NCBI GenBank assembly: GCA_020444045.1 | Contig: JAHLLS010000001.1 | Location: 186,001 to 250,000, forward strand | DNA length: 64,000 nucleotides | Direction of reading: 5' to 3' | Source: Deltaproteobacteria bacterium | Lineage (GTDB): Bacteria; Desulfobacterota; Desulfobacteria; Desulfobacterales; UBA5852 | Part shown: in pieces, positions 55,143-64,000 of the stretch | How positions within the stretch are numbered: the first letter of the stretch is position 1 | Layout: the number at the start of each line of letters is the position of its first letter | Made by a program: the position numbers and the translations under genes | Notes under the pieces: generated by a model | Database searches by the model: none | The model's input: only the letters and a program-made list of their open reading frames with translations | Told to the model about the DNA's origin: nothing

Positions 55143-56987
55143 TTAATTTGTAGAATTAAGGTTCAACTCTGACAGCTTGCTGTCTGTGGGGATTCCTTCC
55201 TCGGACCACTCTCGGTATTCGTAATAATCACCCACCATACGACCGATGGGCGGCAGTTGGTTGGTGAGGTCCGGGTCCTTCCGGTTCAACGTCAAAAACC
55301 TCGGGGGCAGGGTATCGTCCTTGCGGCTGACTCCCAGGCGCGTGTTGTAGAGCCGCTTGAGGGTAAAAATCCGTTCCCCGATCGTCATCAGCTCTTCGAT
55401 CCCAACCTCGCGGCCGGTGATCATGTTGTACCAATCCAGAACATTGGTGGCGGTCACCGCTTTACCCACTTGGGCAAAACGACAAATGATCATGGCGTCA
55501 TTCATGCACTGGTAGTTCTGCATGATAGCGACAACCCGAGACAAACCATCAAGAGTATAGGAAGGAAACGGTTTGGGGATTCCCAACTCTTCCATAAATA
55601 GAGCCAACTCGTAGGCATGTCCCCAACTAGCGTTGTGGTCGCCACCTCGGGCCGCAGTCGCATAGGAAAGGGCCTGACTCCAGAAACGGCGCGGATCGTG
55701 GGCCGACGGCTCCATCCCCTTGACCGTCACTGCATACTCGATGGCGTTTCTCCCCAGCTGTTCCGCAGCACGTTTGGATCCTTCGGCCAAGAGGTTGCCG
55801 ATGCCTTCACGACAGGCGATCTTGTGCACCATGGTCACCAATGCATCAGCGCTTCCCCAGGATAGCTCGACGCCATCCGTATCTTCAATGGTCAAAATAC
55901 CTTTCTCAAAGCACTCCATGGCAAAAGCGATGGTCGACCCCGTCGACATAGTGTCAAGGCCATAACGATTGCAGAGGTCGTTGGCCTTGCAAATCGCCGC
56001 CAGATCGTCGACCAGACATTCCCCCCCCATTGTGCCCATGGTTTCATACTCGGGTCCTTCACCATCCACTGGCGCCCATTTTCCCTCGGTGACCTTGACG
56101 TGCCGGCCACATGCAATCGGGCACATCAGGCAAGCCGTCCTTCCCACCAGAACACTATCATGCATGGCTGCACCTGAGACTTTGGCCGCTCCTTCCCATC
56201 GACTCCCGCGCCAGTTTTGGATCGGAAAATTTCCGATTTTCTCATAGTTGTCCACACCGCCGGCTGTACCGAATTTGCCAAAGGCTTCCGTCACCTTACG
56301 TATATGGGGAATGACGGTTTTCAAGTCTGCTTTCAGTGCGTTTGGATCTTTCACGGGCGTTTTATGAGAACCAAAGGCCACCATGGCCTTGAGATTTTTA
56401 GAGCCCATGACCGCTCCCATACCGGTGCGGCCGGCTGAACGGGCAATCGTTCCGATGTGGGTGATGCTGGCATAGCGCACCAGATTCTCACCGGCCGGCC
56501 CGATAACAGCGGCCGAGGCTTTCTCGCTGGTCTCGGACTTCAGCCACTCCGCCGATTCCATGGTGTCTTTGCCCCAAATCGCGGCGGCATCCCTGATTTC
56601 AACCCCTTCGTCATGAATCCATAGATAGACCGGCATATCCGCTTTGCCCGTCACGACAATACCGTCATGACCCGTGCTCTTGAAATGCACGCCCCAGGAT
56701 CCGCCGACATTGGATTCACCCAACAGACCGGTCAGGGGTGAGCGGGCCATGATGTGATGCCGACTGGCCGAGGGCACCCGGGTCCCGGTGAAAGGACCGG
56801 TACAGGCCACCAGGACATTGTCAGGGCCTAAGGGATCTGTATCGATTCCGGTCTCGGTATATAAAATATCGATCGCGATGCCAGCCCCTCCAAGATATTG
56901 TTCCAGGGTCGCTTCATCGATCGGTCGAACCTCGACCCGCCGATGGGTCAGATCGACCCAAAGCATTTTGCCATGATACCCGTACAT
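55143..56987 (-). CDS. Aldehyde ferredoxin oxidoreductase
   Basis: A 614-residue tungsten-type AOR that oxidises aldehydes to acids with ferredoxin. N-terminal YGYHGKMLWVDLTHRRVEV, the segment GPFTGTRVPSASRHHIMARS, GRTGMGAVMGSKNLKAM (pterin-binding) and the cluster cysteines in LVGRTACLMCPIACGRHVKV with a later cysteine are present; GLDTMSTGSTIAFAMEC follows. The start at 56987 has GGAG 5 bases before it; the frame opens earlier at 57017. It follows a MoaD-like gene by 16 bases. Its metal is inferred from the family. Confidence 0.94.
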   Translation of the reverse strand: MYGYHGKMLWVDLTHRRVEVRPIDEATLEQYLGGAGIAIDILYTETGIDTDPLGPDNVLVACTGPFTGTRVPSASRHHIMARSPLTGLLGESNVGGSWGVHFKSTGHDGIVVTGKADMPVYLWIHDEGVEIRDAAAIWGKDTMESAEWLKSETSEKASAAVIGPAGENLVRYASITHIGTIARSAGRTGMGAVMGSKNLKAMVAFGSHKTPVKDPNALKADLKTVIPHIRKVTEAFGKFGTAGGVDNYEKIGNFPIQNWRGSRWEGAAKVSGAAMHDSVLVGRTACLMCPIACGRHVKVTEGKWAPVDGEGPEYETMGTMGGECLVDDLAAICKANDLCNRYGLDTMSTGSTIAFAMECFEKGILTIEDTDGVELSWGSADALVTMVHKIACREGIGNLLAEGSKRAAEQLGRNAIEYAVTVKGMEPSAHDPRRFWSQALSYATAARGGDHNASWGHAYELALFMEELGIPKPFPSYTLDGLSRVVAIMQNYQCMNDAMIICRFAQVGKAVTATNVLDWYNMITGREVGIEELMTIGERIFTLKRLYNTRLGVSRKDDTLPPRFLTLNRKDPDLTNQLPPIGRMVGDYYEYREWSEEGIPTDSKLSELNLNSTN

Positions 56988-57003
56988 AAAAACTCCTTTT
57001 TTG

Positions 57004-57273
57004 CTATCCACCGGCAATTGCTAATACCACCATCACGGAATCATTGGCGGTGATGAGATCGTCAAGTTTAAGGCTTTTCTTCGCCCGGTAAAACGACAGA
57101 TTGGCCAGCAACTGAACATCGGTGGTCTCTTTCCCATAAGGAAAAATATTCCCTAAATGCTCCGGGAGATGATCAAGGACCAGCGTTCGTAACGATATGG
57201 CATCATCATGATCGACCCTCAGTCCATCCCTCCCGGCAATCTTCTTTAATGGACCGAAAAAAGTGAACTGCAT
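57004..57273 (-). CDS. MoaD/ThiS-like sulfur-carrier protein
   Basis: An 89-residue ubiquitin-fold protein ending in VVLAIAGG, with the C-terminal Gly-Gly needed for thiocarboxylation. It begins MQFTFFGPLKKIAGRDG, typical of MoaD proteins. The start at 57273 is used because the earlier ATGs overlap the ADH gene. Between ADH (7 bases after its stop) and AOR, it probably supplies sulfur for the pterin of the AOR. A dedicated MoaD beside AOR is found in several anaerobes. Confidence 0.87.
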   Translation of the reverse strand: MQFTFFGPLKKIAGRDGLRVDHDDAISLRTLVLDHLPEHLGNIFPYGKETTDVQLLANLSFYRAKKSLKLDDLITANDSVMVVLAIAGG

Positions 57274-57280
57274 CTTTCCG

Positions 57281-58447
57281 TTACGCTCCAAAAGCATTTT
57301 CAAAAATTTGCAGCGCATCATCGACCTTGACCGTTCGCGGGTTGTTGTTCATCAGCCGCGTCACATCGATCGAGGCCTCAGCCAGCCGGGGCAGCGCTTC
57401 TTTGGGAATATCAATTTCCGCCAACGTTTTGGGCATGTCGATGTCCGCCACGAGGTCCTTAACCGCCTCCACCGCGCACTGGGCCTGTTCGATCTGCGAG
57501 AGTCCCAAAACGTTCTCGCCCATCAACGCCGCCACTTCCGCGAACTTGGGAATATCCCCCAGTACGTTGAACTCCATGACGTAGGGCAGCAGCATGCCAT
57601 TGGCGATACCGTGTGGGACATTGAATTCTCCGCCCAGCGGGTAGGCCAAGGCATGTACGGCCCCAACCCCGGCATTGGCCAGGGAGATCCCGGCGTAAAG
57701 GCTGCCGATGGACATCTCGTAGCGGGCCTCCAGTTTGTCCCCCCGGGCAACCGCTGTCCGCAGGCTCCGACCGATGAGCCGGATGGCCTCCCGGGCGTAC
57801 ATATCCGTCAGGGGCGTGGCGTTCATCGAAGTGAAGGATTCGATCGCATGGGTCAGGGCGTCCATTCCCGTAAAAGATGTAACCCGCGATGGCATCGACA
57901 CCGTCAGCGTGGGATCCACCACCGCAGCCCGCGGAAGAATGAAGGGGCTGACGATCCCTTTTTTCAACTTGGCGTCGGTGTCGGTCAAGATGGCGTTGGG
58001 GGTGACTTCGGCACCGGTACCGGAAGTCGTGGCCACCAGAAACGTCGGTATGCCCGGTTTCTTTAACAGGTTGACCCCAAAATAGTCTTGAACGGCACCA
58101 TCATTGGTACACATCACCGAGGTAATCGCTGCAATATCCATGGAACTGCCGCCGCCAATGCCCACGATGAGATCATACGTGCCACTTTTGGCTTTATTGA
58201 TGCATGCTTCGCAACAGGCGATGTCCGGATCAGACTGAACACCGTCAAACAGATCCACTTTAACGTCATTGGCCTCCAGAACTGCTTTGACCTTCGCGCC
58301 AATGCCGCTTTTCAAAATACCCTGATCGGTAACCATCAAGGCTTTTTTAACGTCCAGAGTCTTGGCCTCGACGCCCATCTGTTCCAGGGCGCCAAATCCG
58401 GCCAACAGTAAATTAGCAGATTTAAGGGTGAGTAGCTTTCCATTCAC
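57281..58447 (-). CDS. Iron-containing alcohol dehydrogenase
   Basis: A 388-residue group III alcohol dehydrogenase that oxidises an alcohol (or reduces an aldehyde) with NAD. It has GIGGGSSMDIA (nucleotide loop), TTSGTGAEVTPNAI, FTGMDALTHAIESF and GAVHALAYPLGGEFNVPHG (metal-binding histidines). The start is a GTG at 58447, chosen because AAGGAGG lies exactly 8 bases before it; the ATG at 58474 encodes that site within the frame and is doubtful. It heads the operon ADH-MoaD-AOR-SDR-cupin. Confidence 0.94.
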   Translation of the reverse strand: MNGKLLTLKSANLLLAGFGALEQMGVEAKTLDVKKALMVTDQGILKSGIGAKVKAVLEANDVKVDLFDGVQSDPDIACCEACINKAKSGTYDLIVGIGGGSSMDIAAITSVMCTNDGAVQDYFGVNLLKKPGIPTFLVATTSGTGAEVTPNAILTDTDAKLKKGIVSPFILPRAAVVDPTLTVSMPSRVTSFTGMDALTHAIESFTSMNATPLTDMYAREAIRLIGRSLRTAVARGDKLEARYEMSIGSLYAGISLANAGVGAVHALAYPLGGEFNVPHGIANGMLLPYVMEFNVLGDIPKFAEVAALMGENVLGLSQIEQAQCAVEAVKDLVADIDMPKTLAEIDIPKEALPRLAEASIDVTRLMNNNPRTVKVDDALQIFENAFGA

Positions 58448-58512
58448 GATTAGTTCCTCCTTGTGTATGTCCATCCACTTGTCGGCTTAAAAACCAAGCC
58501 ATATTAACGTAG

Positions 58513-58694
58513 TTAAACGATAAAAACAGTTTAACGATAAACCACTTTAATCGGGAAAAATTTGTCATAATAAAGCTTTGTAAAATTCATATTATGATTA
58601 AATTCAATAATATTATACATATTTTTATCTATCGATAAATTTTAAAAATACGTAATATTATATTAATATATGTAAATTTAAATTAAACGCTAAA
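58513..58694. promoter_or_regulatory. Three LacI-type operator-like sites upstream of the ADH operon
   Basis: TTAAACGATAAA (58513-58524), TTTAACGATAAA (58530-58541) and TTAAACGCTAAA (58683-58694) share the form TTWAACGMTAAA with central CG, the layout of LacI-family operators. The first two are 17 bases apart centre to centre and the third about 150-170 bases away, compatible with a looped complex. The surrounding gap is very AT-rich and contains no gene. Confidence 0.55.
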
Positions 58695-58795
58695 CTTATC
58701 ATGTCTCGATTGTCAAGAAAAATCTTAAGTAGCACTGCAATCAGCCAATGGCTTCGTAAGGGGGAGGCGTCAGATAAGTCGTTCTGCTAAAGAAC

Positions 58796-58823
58796 TTGAC
58801 AGGCGCCTAAAAACGCCTATCCT
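58796..58823 (+). promoter_or_regulatory. Sigma-70 promoter of the met operon
   Basis: TTGACA (58796-58801) and TATCCT (58818-58823) are 16 bases apart. The predicted start near 58830 lies just before the riboswitch. Confidence 0.65.
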
Positions 58824-58837
58824 TTTTCGAAACATAT

Positions 58838-58975
58838 TCATGTTGAGAGGCGATAGGGAACTGGCCTGACGACCGCCCGGCAACCTGATCCACAAGGTGC
58901 CAAATCCAGCCCGCAAGGGGAACATGAGGTGATACGACCAATGGAATCGAACCTCCCTTTGACGGGAGGTTTTTT
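58838..58975 (+). promoter_or_regulatory. SAM-I riboswitch with terminator
   Basis: The P1 helix TCATGTT/AACATGA (58838-58844 with 58921-58927) closes the aptamer, whose core reads GAGAGGCGATAGGGAACTGG, then GCCCGGCAACC and GGTGCCAAATCC, matching the SAM-I consensus (S-box). A perfect 8-bp terminator stem (AACCTCCC / GGGAGGTT, 58950-58971) with T-run follows. GAGG in the P1 tail can pair with CCTC of the terminator, giving the alternative structure. High SAM would stop transcription before metY. Confidence 0.93.
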
Positions 58976-59000
58976 ATTTTCAAAAAAGGAGATTTCCCTT

Positions 59001-60299
59001 ATGAGTGAAGATCAATATGGTTTAGGAACTCGCGCCATTCACGCCGGCCATTCACCGGACAAGGACACGCATTCGCGTGCCGTCCCCATCTACCAGACCT
59101 CCTCCTACGTGTTCGAAAACACGCAGCATGCCGCCGATCTCTTCGGCCTGCGCCAGTTCGGCAATATCTACACCCGCATCATGAACCCCACCACCGACGC
59201 CCTGGAGCAGCGGATTGCCGCCCTGGAAGGCGGCGTCGGTGCGCTGGCCGTCGCTTCCGGCCAGGCCGCCGAAACCCTGACCCTCCTGACCCTGGCCCAA
59301 GCCGGCGACGACATCGTGGCTTCCACCGATCTTTACGGGGGAACGGTGAGCCTGTTCACGCATACCTTCAAAAAAATGGGCATCGGCGTCACCTTTGTGC
59401 CCCCCAACGATATCACCGCCTGGGAAAAGGCCGTCACGGACCGCACCAAGGCGTTTTTCGTCGAAACCATCGGTAATCCCAAACTCGACATCATCGACAT
59501 CGAGAAAATTGCCGCCGTGGGCCGGCATTACGGCATCCCGCTGGTGGTGGACAATACGGTGACCACACCGTTTCTCAACCGACCGATCACGCACGGCGCC
59601 GCCATTGTGGTACATTCCGCCACCAAGTTCATCGGCGGGCACGGCACCTCCATCGGCGGCCTGATTGTCGATTCCGGCCAGTTTGACTGGCAGGGCTCCG
59701 GTCGCTTTCCCTCTTTTAACGACCCGGAGCCCGCCTATCACGGCCTGCGGTTTGTCGACACCTTTGGTGCCATGGCCTTTATCCTGCGCGCGCGGGTCCT
59801 GGGACTGCGGGATATGGGGGCGGCCCTCAGCCCCTTCAACGCCTGGATGTTTTTGCAGGGCATGGAAACACTTCACCTGCGCATGGCCCGACATTCGGAA
59901 AATGCCTTAAAGGTCGCCACATTTCTGGAGGAACACCCGTGTGTCACCTGGGTGCGTTATCCCGGCCTGGCGTCGTCACCGACCTACAGCCTCAAGGACA
60001 AGTATCTGCCGGACGGCCAAGGCGCCCTGGTGGGATTTGGCATCAAAGGCGGTCAGAAGGCGGCCGTTAAATTTATTGAAAGCCTCGGCCTCATCAGCCA
60101 CCTGGCCAACATCGGCGATGCCAAGACCTTGGTGATCCACCCGGCCTCGACCACCCACGAGCAGTTGACAGAAGCGGAACAGCAGGCGGCCGGGGTTACC
60201 CCGGATTTCATCCGGCTCAGCATCGGTATCGAAGATGTAGACGATATCATTGCCGATCTGCATCAGGCCCTGGAAACCGGTGTGGCCTGTACCCTGTAG
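59001..60299 (+). CDS. metY: O-acetylhomoserine sulfhydrylase (MetY type)
   Basis: A 432-residue PLP enzyme that makes homocysteine from O-acetylhomoserine and sulfide. The Cys/Met-metabolism family is shown by [39 protein letters not shown], the PLP lysine in [12 protein letters not shown], and [17 protein letters not shown]. The start at 59001 is used, with AAGGAG 9 bases before it; the longer frame (58929) starts inside the riboswitch terminator. It is the first gene after the SAM riboswitch. Sulfide would be readily available in a sulfate reducer. Confidence 0.95.
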   Translation: MSEDQYGLGTRAIHAGHSPDKDTHSRAVPIYQTSSYVFENTQHAADLFGLRQFGNIYTRIMNPTTDALEQRIAALEGGVGALAVASGQAAETLTLLTLAQAGDDIVASTDLYGGTVSLFTHTFKKMGIGVTFVPPNDITAWEKAVTDRTKAFFVETIGNPKLDIIDIEKIAAVGRHYGIPLVVDNTVTTPFLNRPITHGAAIVVHSATKFIGGHGTSIGGLIVDSGQFDWQGSGRFPSFNDPEPAYHGLRFVDTFGAMAFILRARVLGLRDMGAALSPFNAWMFLQGMETLHLRMARHSENALKVATFLEEHPCVTWVRYPGLASSPTYSLKDKYLPDGQGALVGFGIKGGQKAAVKFIESLGLISHLANIGDAKTLVIHPASTTHEQLTEAEQQAAGVTPDFIRLSIGIEDVDDIIADLHQALETGVACTL

Positions 60300-60347
60300 G
60301 GTGAAGTCATTTGCAGCCAAGTGGCTCTTGATAAAAGGATAAATGTG

Positions 60348-61517
60348 ATGTTCATCGAACGCCATTCGGTGGGCCAGGTCGAACCCCGGCGGTTTGTCTT
60401 CGGCAGCCAGGAGGACCCGCTGGTGCTGGATTCCGGCCGCGCGATGGGTCCGGTCGAGCTGGTCTATGAAACCTACGGCACGCCGAACGAAGACCGCACC
60501 AACGCCATTTTGATCTGCCATGCCCTGTCCGGTGATGCCCATGCCGCCGGTATTCACGACCCGCATGACAAACGGGTCGGGTGGTGGGACAACATGATCG
60601 GGCCGGGCAAGGCCTTCGACACCGAGCACTATTGGGTCATCAGTGCCAATGTCATCGGCGGCTGCAAAGGGTCCACCGGACCGAATACGACCAACCCCAC
60701 GACGGGAAAACCTTATGGCAGCGATTTTCCGCTGATCACGATCGGCGATATGGTGGCAGCCCAGAAACGTTTGGTGGACCACCTGGGCATCGAGCGCCTG
60801 TTCTGTGTGGTGGGCGGATCGATGGGAGGTTTCCAGGCCCTGGAGTGGTCGCTGCGCTACCCGGAAAATGTGCACGCCGTCATTTGCATCGCCGCCGGCG
60901 CCCAACTTTCCACCCAGGGCATTGCGTTCAACGCGGTGGGGCGGCATGCCATTACCACCGATCCCGACTGGCAGGACGGCCATTATTACGATACCGCCGG
61001 ACCGGTGCGCGGCCTGGCCAGCGCACGGATGGTGGCCCACATCACTTATCTTTCGGAAATCTCCCTGAACAACAAGTTCGGTCGCCGGCTGCAGTCGGCC
61101 GATCGCCTGAGCTACGATATTCACCACGAGTTTGCGGTGGAATCCTACCTTAATCACCAGGGGACGCGCTTTACCGAGCGCTTCGATGCCAACAGCTATA
61201 TCTATATCACCAAGGCCATGGACTATTTCGATATCGCACGGACGTACGGACCGCTAAAGGAGGCCTTTGCAGGCGCCGCCGCGCGTTTTCTGGTGGTCTC
61301 CTACAGTTCGGACTGGTTGTTCCCCACCGCCCAGTCCAAAGAAATCGTGCGCGCCTTGATCGCCACAGACCGGGATGTATCTTTCGTTGACATCGATTCC
61401 CCCCACGGGCACGATGCCTTTTTAATCGACATCGACCAGCTCACGCGGGTCACGTCCGCCTTTCTTGACGGCAGCCAGAGGAGCCAGCCCATTGCAAGAC
61501 GATCGTCGACAGGTTAA
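60348..61517 (+). CDS. metX: Homoserine O-acetyltransferase MetX
   Basis: A 389-residue alpha/beta-hydrolase-fold acyltransferase activating homoserine. The nucleophile elbow is VVGGSMGGFQALEW (Ser). ICHALSGDAHAAG and GSTGPNTTNPTTGKPYG are typical MetX segments, and the end DIDSPHGHDAFLID contains the catalytic histidine. The ATG at 60348 follows AAAGGA by 8 bases; a GTG at 60321 is less likely. It ends 26 bases inside metW. Together with MetY it forms the direct-sulfhydrylation pathway. Confidence 0.96.
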   Translation: MFIERHSVGQVEPRRFVFGSQEDPLVLDSGRAMGPVELVYETYGTPNEDRTNAILICHALSGDAHAAGIHDPHDKRVGWWDNMIGPGKAFDTEHYWVISANVIGGCKGSTGPNTTNPTTGKPYGSDFPLITIGDMVAAQKRLVDHLGIERLFCVVGGSMGGFQALEWSLRYPENVHAVICIAAGAQLSTQGIAFNAVGRHAITTDPDWQDGHYYDTAGPVRGLASARMVAHITYLSEISLNNKFGRRLQSADRLSYDIHHEFAVESYLNHQGTRFTERFDANSYIYITKAMDYFDIARTYGPLKEAFAGAAARFLVVSYSSDWLFPTAQSKEIVRALIATDRDVSFVDIDSPHGHDAFLIDIDQLTRVTSAFLDGSQRSQPIARRSSTG

Positions 61518-62145
61518 CTACGTCAACACCCTGAGTCAGACCGACTGGGACATCATCGCGGCCATCATTCCCGGGGAGGCCCATGTGCTGGATCTGGGCT
61601 GCGGCGACTGTGCGCTCTTAGGGGAACTGGTGACCCGCAAAAAGGTTCGTGGACGGGGGGTCGATATCGACGGGTCGCGCCTGGCGGGCGGCATGGCGCT
61701 GGGCCTTCCAGTCTACCAGGGCGATCTGGACGAAGGCTTGGCCGATTTTGCGGACAACGCCTACGACTATGTCATCCTCAACCAGACCCTTCAGGTCGTC
61801 AAGAACCCGCAGATCGTCATAAGGGAAATGATGCGCATCGGCCGTTTCGGCATTGTGGGCTTCCCCAATTTTGGCTATTGGGCCCTGCGGGCCGGTATTT
61901 TTTTTGGCGGCCGAGCTCCCAAATCGCCGGCCCTGCCCTTCGAGTGGTACAACACCCCGAATATCCGCGTGCTGACGATCCGCGATTTCAGGGCTTTCTG
62001 TCGGGAAGAAAATTTGCGCATCGTGGCGGAATACGATCTGATCATGAATAAATGGCGTCGGCATCTGGCGGCGCGGCTGTGCGCCAATTTACTGGCCCAT
62101 ATCGGCCTTTTCGTCGTCACCCGCAATGGTGATCATTTGTTATAA
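61492..62145 (+). CDS. metW: MetW, methionine-biosynthesis-associated methyltransferase-like protein
   Basis: A 217-residue SAM-methyltransferase-fold protein of the MetW family. Motif I is HVLDLGCGDCALLGELV, with GVDIDGSRLAGG, and the diagnostic phrases YDYVILNQTLQVVKNP, FPNFGYWALRAGIFFGG and PFEWYNTPNIRVLTIRDF. The TTG at 61492 is preferred as start, with GAGGAG 8 bases before it, overlapping metX by 26 bases. MetX-MetW pairs are frequent and some MetX enzymes need MetW for activity. Confidence 0.94.
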   Translation: MQDDRRQVNYVNTLSQTDWDIIAAIIPGEAHVLDLGCGDCALLGELVTRKKVRGRGVDIDGSRLAGGMALGLPVYQGDLDEGLADFADNAYDYVILNQTLQVVKNPQIVIREMMRIGRFGIVGFPNFGYWALRAGIFFGGRAPKSPALPFEWYNTPNIRVLTIRDFRAFCREENLRIVAEYDLIMNKWRRHLAARLCANLLAHIGLFVVTRNGDHLL

Positions 62146-62220
62146 AGCATTCTTGGCCGCCCTGCCGCTCCAAGGCAAGGGGCCGCATCACCGATCAATT
62201 GATGAAACGGATGGTTTTCC

Positions 62221-62616
62221 ATGACCCGACGGACCTATCGCTTCCAAGTGCAGGTTTACTATGAAGACACCGATCACTCCGGCGTGGTCTATCACGCCAA
62301 CTACCTTAAATATTTCGAACGCGCCCGGGAAAGTGTGATCAGCCCCGACGCTTTGGTGGCGCTCTGGAAGAAAAAAGGACTGGGATTTGCGGTTTACAAG
62401 GCCAATGTGAGCTTCCTGGACGGTGCCGAATTTGGGGACACCCTGGATATCGTTTCCACCGTGCGCAAGGACAGCGACTACCGCCTGGTCTGGCAGCAGG
62501 AAGCTTGGCGGCCGGGGGCGGCCAGGGCCGCCGTTCAGGCCGAAATCCATCTGGTGTGTGTGGACCGCGAAAAAAATTTAAAACCCCTTCCCGACATCGG
62601 CATAGACTTCGATTAG
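62221..62616 (+). CDS. ybgC: Acyl-CoA thioesterase, YbgC/4-hydroxybenzoyl-CoA type
   Basis: A 131-residue hotdog-fold thioesterase. The family motif VYYEDTDHSGVVYHANYLKY carries the catalytic Asp. Start context is poor but the ATG gives the canonical N-terminus TYRFQVQVYYEDTD. In many bacteria YbgC lies with tol-pal; here it stands alone after metW. The substrate is inferred to be a short- or medium-chain acyl-CoA. Confidence 0.93.
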   Translation: MTRRTYRFQVQVYYEDTDHSGVVYHANYLKYFERARESVISPDALVALWKKKGLGFAVYKANVSFLDGAEFGDTLDIVSTVRKDSDYRLVWQQEAWRPGAARAAVQAEIHLVCVDREKNLKPLPDIGIDFD

Positions 62617-62776
62617 TCCCCATCCGACGCTGATAAACCTCCCCCCAAACCGTATTATAATGTGCATATCCTTTCTGCCTCATCCCGATCCGGCAAACTT
62701 GTAATCCACGCCAAGCCGCGCCAGCTATGGCAAGGCTTTCCCTGGCCTGATCCTTGCTTAAATAGTCCGGCACATC

Positions 62777-64000
62777 ATGCAACTCACTATTTTTAAAAGA
62801 TTAAGCTTGGGCTATTGCCTCTTTGTGATCCTGCTGATCGGGCTGGGGGTCTATGTTGCGGTGCAACTCAACCGTCTGAATCAACTGACCTGGGCCGTCG
62901 TCATGCGGGACGGTGAAACCGTCCGCCTGGCTGAAAGCCTCGACAGCATGGCCGTATCCCTGGCCCGGTTTGAAAAAAAACACCTGGTAACCGGCGATGC
63001 CGCCTTTTTCACGCGTTTTCAGGAAATTCGCACCCGCTTTTTATCTTCGCAACTGACCATGCAGAACCATCTCGAATCGGACACGCTACAGGCGATCCTC
63101 GATGACATCGGCACCCTGAGCACCGCCTATTTCGACCTCATCGATCGGGAAAGGGAACGCATGCCGGGAGACGGCAGCCGACAACCGGATATCTATCATG
63201 ACCGTAAGGCCGAAGTGCTCGATCAGATTCGCTTATCCCTGCAGACCATCATGGGGGAAGCCCGCCAGGCCCGGGATCAGAAAATTCTGCTGTCCAGCCA
63301 CATCAGCGTCACGGTCATCCGTGTCGGGATCATTACGATTGGCATCGGTGGATTGATCGGACTGTTTGTCTCGTTTATCAATGCCCGCCGTATCAATCAC
63401 GCCATTCAACGCCTTCAGCTAAAGACCCACGATGTGGCCAACAGCCGTTTCAGCACCCTGCCGCCGATTGAATCGCCCCCGGAAATTGCCGCCTTGACCC
63501 GGGACTTCAATCGGATGTGCGATCGCCTGCAGGAGCTCAACGACATGAAAGAAGATTTTATTTATCACGTATCCCATGAGCTTCGCACGCCCCTGACCGC
63601 CATTCGGGAAGCCTCCAGCATGCTGCTGGAAGGGTGCTTCCGTGAACGGCTGGACTCCCAGGATCAGCTGTTGACCATTGTCAAAGATGAATGCGACCGC
63701 TTGATCAAATCCATCAACCGCATGCTGGATTTGTCCCGCATGGAAGCGCAGATGATGGATTATGCCTTTAAAACGATCGCTATTCTGCCCGTGGTGCGCT
63801 CCTGTATCCTGAAACTGGCGCCCATCGCGGTGGCCAAGGAAATTTTGCTGGAACTCACACCCAACGACGCCCTGCCAAAGGTGCATGCCGATCCGGACCG
63901 CTTATACCAATTGGTGGAAAACCTGCTGGGCAATGCGCTCAAATTCACGGAAGCCGGCGGTAAGGTATGCATCGCGTTGCAGGAGGATATCGAAAACACA
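62777..64000 (+). CDS. Membrane sensor histidine kinase, partial
   Basis: The frame is open from the ATG at 62777 to the window edge (408 codons), so the 3' end is missing. TM1 is at residues 9-29 (LGYCLFVILLIGLGVYVAV), TM2 at about 180-202 (VIRVGIITIGIGGLIGLFVS), with a periplasmic sensor helix bundle between. A HAMP segment (INARRINHAIQRL) leads to the phosphoacceptor His267 in DFIYHVSHELRTPLTAIREA. The ATP domain begins with NLLGNALKFTEAGGKV. No start site quality could be judged (weak ribosome-binding site). Confidence 0.92.
   Translation, partial: MQLTIFKRLSLGYCLFVILLIGLGVYVAVQLNRLNQLTWAVVMRDGETVRLAESLDSMAVSLARFEKKHLVTGDAAFFTRFQEIRTRFLSSQLTMQNHLESDTLQAILDDIGTLSTAYFDLIDRERERMPGDGSRQPDIYHDRKAEVLDQIRLSLQTIMGEARQARDQKILLSSHISVTVIRVGIITIGIGGLIGLFVSFINARRINHAIQRLQLKTHDVANSRFSTLPPIESPPEIAALTRDFNRMCDRLQELNDMKEDFIYHVSHELRTPLTAIREASSMLLEGCFRERLDSQDQLLTIVKDECDRLIKSINRMLDLSRMEAQMMDYAFKTIAILPVVRSCILKLAPIAVAKEILLELTPNDALPKVHADPDRLYQLVENLLGNALKFTEAGGKVCIALQEDIENT

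Overview
The window is one stretch of chromosome from a sulfate-reducing bacterium of the phylum Desulfobacterota, most likely order Desulfobacterales. The main evidence is a complete dsrMKJOP operon (27673-32677), the membrane complex that couples the menaquinone pool to dissimilatory sulfite reduction. A tungsten-type aldehyde ferredoxin oxidoreductase, FdhD, two MoeA proteins and many two-component regulators fit this placement. The DNA looks GC-rich apart from regulatory gaps and one poorer accessory patch at about 51300-54300. No rRNA, tRNA or CRISPR array was seen.

Layout: 1-4871 is a nitrogen-control cluster (glnD 3' end, amtB, PII, glnA). 5124-8025 holds an HU-type protein, an Slp-type lipoprotein, an EEP hydrolase, a Nudix hydrolase and a small lipoprotein. 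8029-11250 carries two tandem MoeA genes on the minus strand. 11775-16537 holds a DEAD-box helicase, a methyltransferase, an AmrS-type radical SAM enzyme and an MFS transporter. The gap 16538-17155 is rich in regulatory signals: a sigma-54 promoter only about 40 bp before a perfect intrinsic terminator, predicting a roughly 73-nt RNA with an anti-Shine-Dalgarno sequence. An old-yellow-enzyme-type Fe-S flavoenzyme follows, then a divergent histidine kinase/NtrC-type regulator pair, a 5'-truncated geranylgeranyl-reductase-like remnant, an RsbU-type phosphatase, an IscU-like scaffold and YbjQ. The dsr operon (26894-32734) has its own strong promoter and begins with an RsbRD-type gene.

After fdhD comes a growth operon (rplU-rpmA-obgE-proB-nadD-rsfS), then an HSDR_N-type protein, a zinc-ribbon protein, an IMPase-family phosphatase and a lipoprotein. 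40766-46887 is a minus-strand SOS mutagenesis cassette, lexA - DUF72 - ImuB-like Y-family protein - dnaE2, in which a DUF72 gene occupies the place usually held by imuA. Then come a PEBP-like lipoprotein, a 7TM hybrid histidine kinase and a TPR protein. The accessory patch holds a decayed 3-hydroxyacyl-CoA dehydrogenase, a LacI-type repressor and a decayed IS5-type transposase. It adjoins an alcohol/aldehyde oxidation operon (Fe-ADH, MoaD-like, AOR, SDR, cupin), whose promoter gap contains three LacI-type operator-like sites.

The right end is methionine biosynthesis by direct sulfhydrylation (SAM-I riboswitch, metY, metX, metW), a YbgC thioesterase and the start of a sensor histidine kinase that runs off the window. 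Using sulfide directly through MetY suits a sulfide-producing organism.
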